The notes beneath the pieces are model-generated. The model did not search any database. It was not told the origin of the DNA and saw nothing but the letters and a program-made list of their open reading frames with translations. A stretch of 64,000 nt of DNA, from NCBI RefSeq assembly GCF_003426945.1, contig NZ_QURO01000004.1, positions 1,964,158-2,028,157 of the forward strand, in the 5' to 3' direction. The DNA comes from Thermus sediminis. GTDB taxonomy: Bacteria > Deinococcota > Deinococci > Deinococcales > Thermaceae. Positions 62,340 through 64,000 of this stretch are shown here, in pieces (position 1 is the first letter of the stretch; every line of letters begins with the position of its first letter). The position numbers were made by a program, and so were the translations under genes.

Positions 62340-62645
62340 ATGCTGGCGGCCATCGCCAACATCCAGGCCTTTGTTCAGGGCCTGGACCAGGAGAGTTTTG
62401 TAAAGGACACCAAGACCCTCCGAGCGGTGACCTACGAGTTTGTGGTCATAGGCGAAGCGGTGGCCCGTCTCCCCGAGGAGTTTTTGGAGGCTTACCCACA
62501 GCTGCCTTGGAGGGCCATAAAGGCCCTTCGGAACTACGCCGTGCACGAGTACGTTCGCCTGAGTCCACAGGTCCTTTGGCAGATCGTCAGCGAGGAGCTT
62601 GAGCCTCTTAAGCGGGAGCTGGAGCGCATCCTGAAAGACCTCTAA
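62340..62645 (+). CDS. HEPN (DUF86, HepT-like) toxin
   Basis: The 101 aa helical protein has LRNYAVHEY, the R-x4-H-x-Y motif that holds the RNase site and the AMPylated Tyr of HepT toxins. The frame upstream of ATG 62340 reads IKERLGD after a stop, matching the usual KERLxDM start of the family, so the true start may be a rare ATA at 62319. The 3' end overlaps the convergent barrel gene by four bases. Confidence 0.92.
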   Translation: MLAAIANIQAFVQGLDQESFVKDTKTLRAVTYEFVVIGEAVARLPEEFLEAYPQLPWRAIKALRNYAVHEYVRLSPQVLWQIVSEELEPLKRELERILKDL

Positions 62646-64000
62646 AACATGGGCCCGATGCGGAAGTGGATCCTCCCCGTGGGGCTTTCCGGGCTGAAGG
62701 CGTAGTCCAGGCGCAGGGAGGGGAGGAGGGCCCCGAAGAGGTCCAGGTCCAGCTGGAGGCCGATCCCCACCCCCCACTTGAGCCTCCGGTGTTGTCGGCA
62801 ACGCCTAGGTCGGTGAAGAGGATGCCGTAGAGGTTGGTCCCCCCTGGGGGGAGAGGGCGAAGTCGTAGCGGTACTCGAGGCTCCCCGTGGCGAAGGAAAG
62901 CCCCCCGTACTTGCGGTCCTCGTACCCCCTTAGGAGGAAGGCCTCGGCCCCGCCCCCGGAGAGGAAGAAGCGCTCGCTTTCCGGGGGGGAGCCCAGGAGG
63001 GTGCCCGCGGAGAGGCGGAGGGCCAGGGCCTGGCGCCGGGCCTCGTCCAGGGGGAAGTAGGTCTTGCCCGTGACCACCACCGGCACGAAGAGGCTCCTTC
63101 CCCCCGTGTCCGGAAGGGAAAGGCCCAGGCCGGTGGAGAGGCCCGCTTCGTACCCCTGGGTGCGGAAGCGGGGGTCGTCCACGTCCACGTAGGCCAGGCC
63201 CGTGTCCAGCCTCAGGGTCCAGCCGGGGGTGGGGAGGAGGGACTGGGCCAGGGCGGGTTCCTGTAGCCGGTGCCGTCGCAGTACCTGGGGTTTGCGGGGT
63301 CGGTGACGGCGGGGTCGCAGGGGGCCCTTGGATCAAAAACCTCCAGGGCGTAGGCCGAGCGCCGGGCGGAAAGGCCCAAGGAGAGCCTCAGGTTCTCCAG
63401 CTCCCTAGAGAAGGGGCGGGTGAGGTTGAAGCCGCCCCCCGTGCGCCTTTCCGTGTACTCCCAGCCGGTGTCCGCCGTGCCGTCCAGGAGCTTGTTGTTG
63501 CCGATGGGGGTGGAGAAGAGGCTAAAGGAGAGGCCGGTGCGCACGTCCTTGAGGTCCAGGAAGTCCACGTAGAGCCAAGGGATGCTGTAGCTGGCGGAAA
63601 GGGAGAGGTTGTCCCGGGCGTCGTTCTGGATGAAGGCCAGGTCCACGCCCACCTGGTGGGCCAGGCCGAAGAGGTTGGCCTCCCTGAAGGCCACGCTCCC
63701 CGACCAGCCTCCCAGGGAGCTCCAGCCAATGGCGGGCTGGAAGAGGCCGGTCCGGGCCTCCCTTAGCCCCAGGACTACCACCACCTCCTCGGGCCTCTCC
63801 GACGGGGCCAGGGAGACCCGGGGGGCTCGGCGAGGAGGCCCGTGGCCAGGAGGCGGGCGATGCCCCGCCTCAGTTCGGGGAGGCTGAAGAGGCTTCCCGG
63901 CCTGGGGAGCTCCCGGAGGATGACCTCGTCCTGGGTGCGGCGCTCTCCCTGCCACTCCAGGCGGTAGCCCGCCACCTTGAGCTCCACCACCTCCAGCCGG
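62642..64000 (-). pseudogene. Omp85/BamA-type outer membrane barrel protein, four apparent frameshifts, 5' end outside window
   Basis: Five successive frames make one protein. Past base 64000 to about 63825: ELKVAGYRLEWQGERRTQDE, a POTRA domain. To about 63255: the start of the barrel (EEVVVVLGLREARTGLFQPA, LSASYSIPWLYVDFLDLKDV). To about 62842: DDPRFRTQGYEAGLSTGLGL and FFLSGGGAEAFLLRGYEDRK. Then GGTNLYGILFTDLGVADN. Last, GIGLQLDLDLFGALLPSLRL to FRIGPMF with the C-terminal Phe signal for outer-membrane insertion. Each join needs one added C or G (63820-63825, 63251-63257, 62839-62844, 62780-62784). No stop lies in the correct frame, so sequencing error is likely. Omp85 inserts barrels in the outer membrane. 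Confidence 0.87.

Overview
The window is about 69% G+C with strong G/C preference at third codon positions. Many genes have no leader: a TANNNT -10 hexamer sits 6-7 bases before the start codon. Family content (menaquinone via futalosine, PilC/ComZ-type pili, an Omp85 barrel, RodA, MinDE, tight 4-base overlaps) fits a Thermus species. The species cannot be named from the sequence alone.

Layout. 1-9955: acyl-CoA dehydrogenase (cut by the window edge), GNAT, PIG-L deacetylase, Sua5, PilC, EVE protein, lipoprotein, FAD-linked oxidase, diguanylate cyclase, then tyrA and DAHP synthase read leftward. 9956-10604: a transcription attenuator with a Phe/Tyr leader peptide before the DAHP synthase gene, lying next to a decayed VOC dioxygenase gene. 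10663-19949: DUF6069, YceI, mqnA/mqnE, a PIN-like module, a LacI regulator with its operator, a PlsY relative, FAH, an MBL hydrolase, purN and purD.

19939-35502 is the most unusual part. It is an acetate uptake, sensing and activation locus: a membrane exonuclease, a stand-alone receiver, a symporter-histidine kinase (CrbS-like), DUF294/CBS/cNMP protein, small membrane proteins, an ActP-type symporter (frameshifted), DUF4212 and three acetyl-CoA synthetase genes. One of these encodes an IclR transcription regulator fused to a complete acetyl-CoA synthetase. Three promoters of this locus share a box overlapping the -35 element, a candidate operator for the fusion protein.

35552-44273: NTF2-like protein, methylmalonyl-CoA mutase large subunit, HxlR-minD-minE-rodA, potABCD and a cytochrome c. 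44270-50949: leuC-leuD-leuB, two Uma2 nucleases, an SDR and ilvD in one leftward operon, controlled by a second textbook attenuator whose leader peptide carries Leu codons. A tRNA-Leu(CAG) and trpS face away from it. 52295-56103 is an accessory zone: an IS3-like remnant, a lower-GC SDR gene, decayed coiled-coil genes, two convergent Uma2 genes and a lone nucleotidyltransferase. 56305-59892 is a pilin and ComZ-like cluster. 60009-64000: thiolase, DUF433, DUF503, a MNT-HEPN pair and an Omp85/BamA gene broken by four apparent single-base deletions.

The breaks in actP, comZ and bamA are each one missing base, mostly in C/G runs. Because there are four in one barrel gene and no stop codons in the correct frame, assembly error is at least as likely as true decay.
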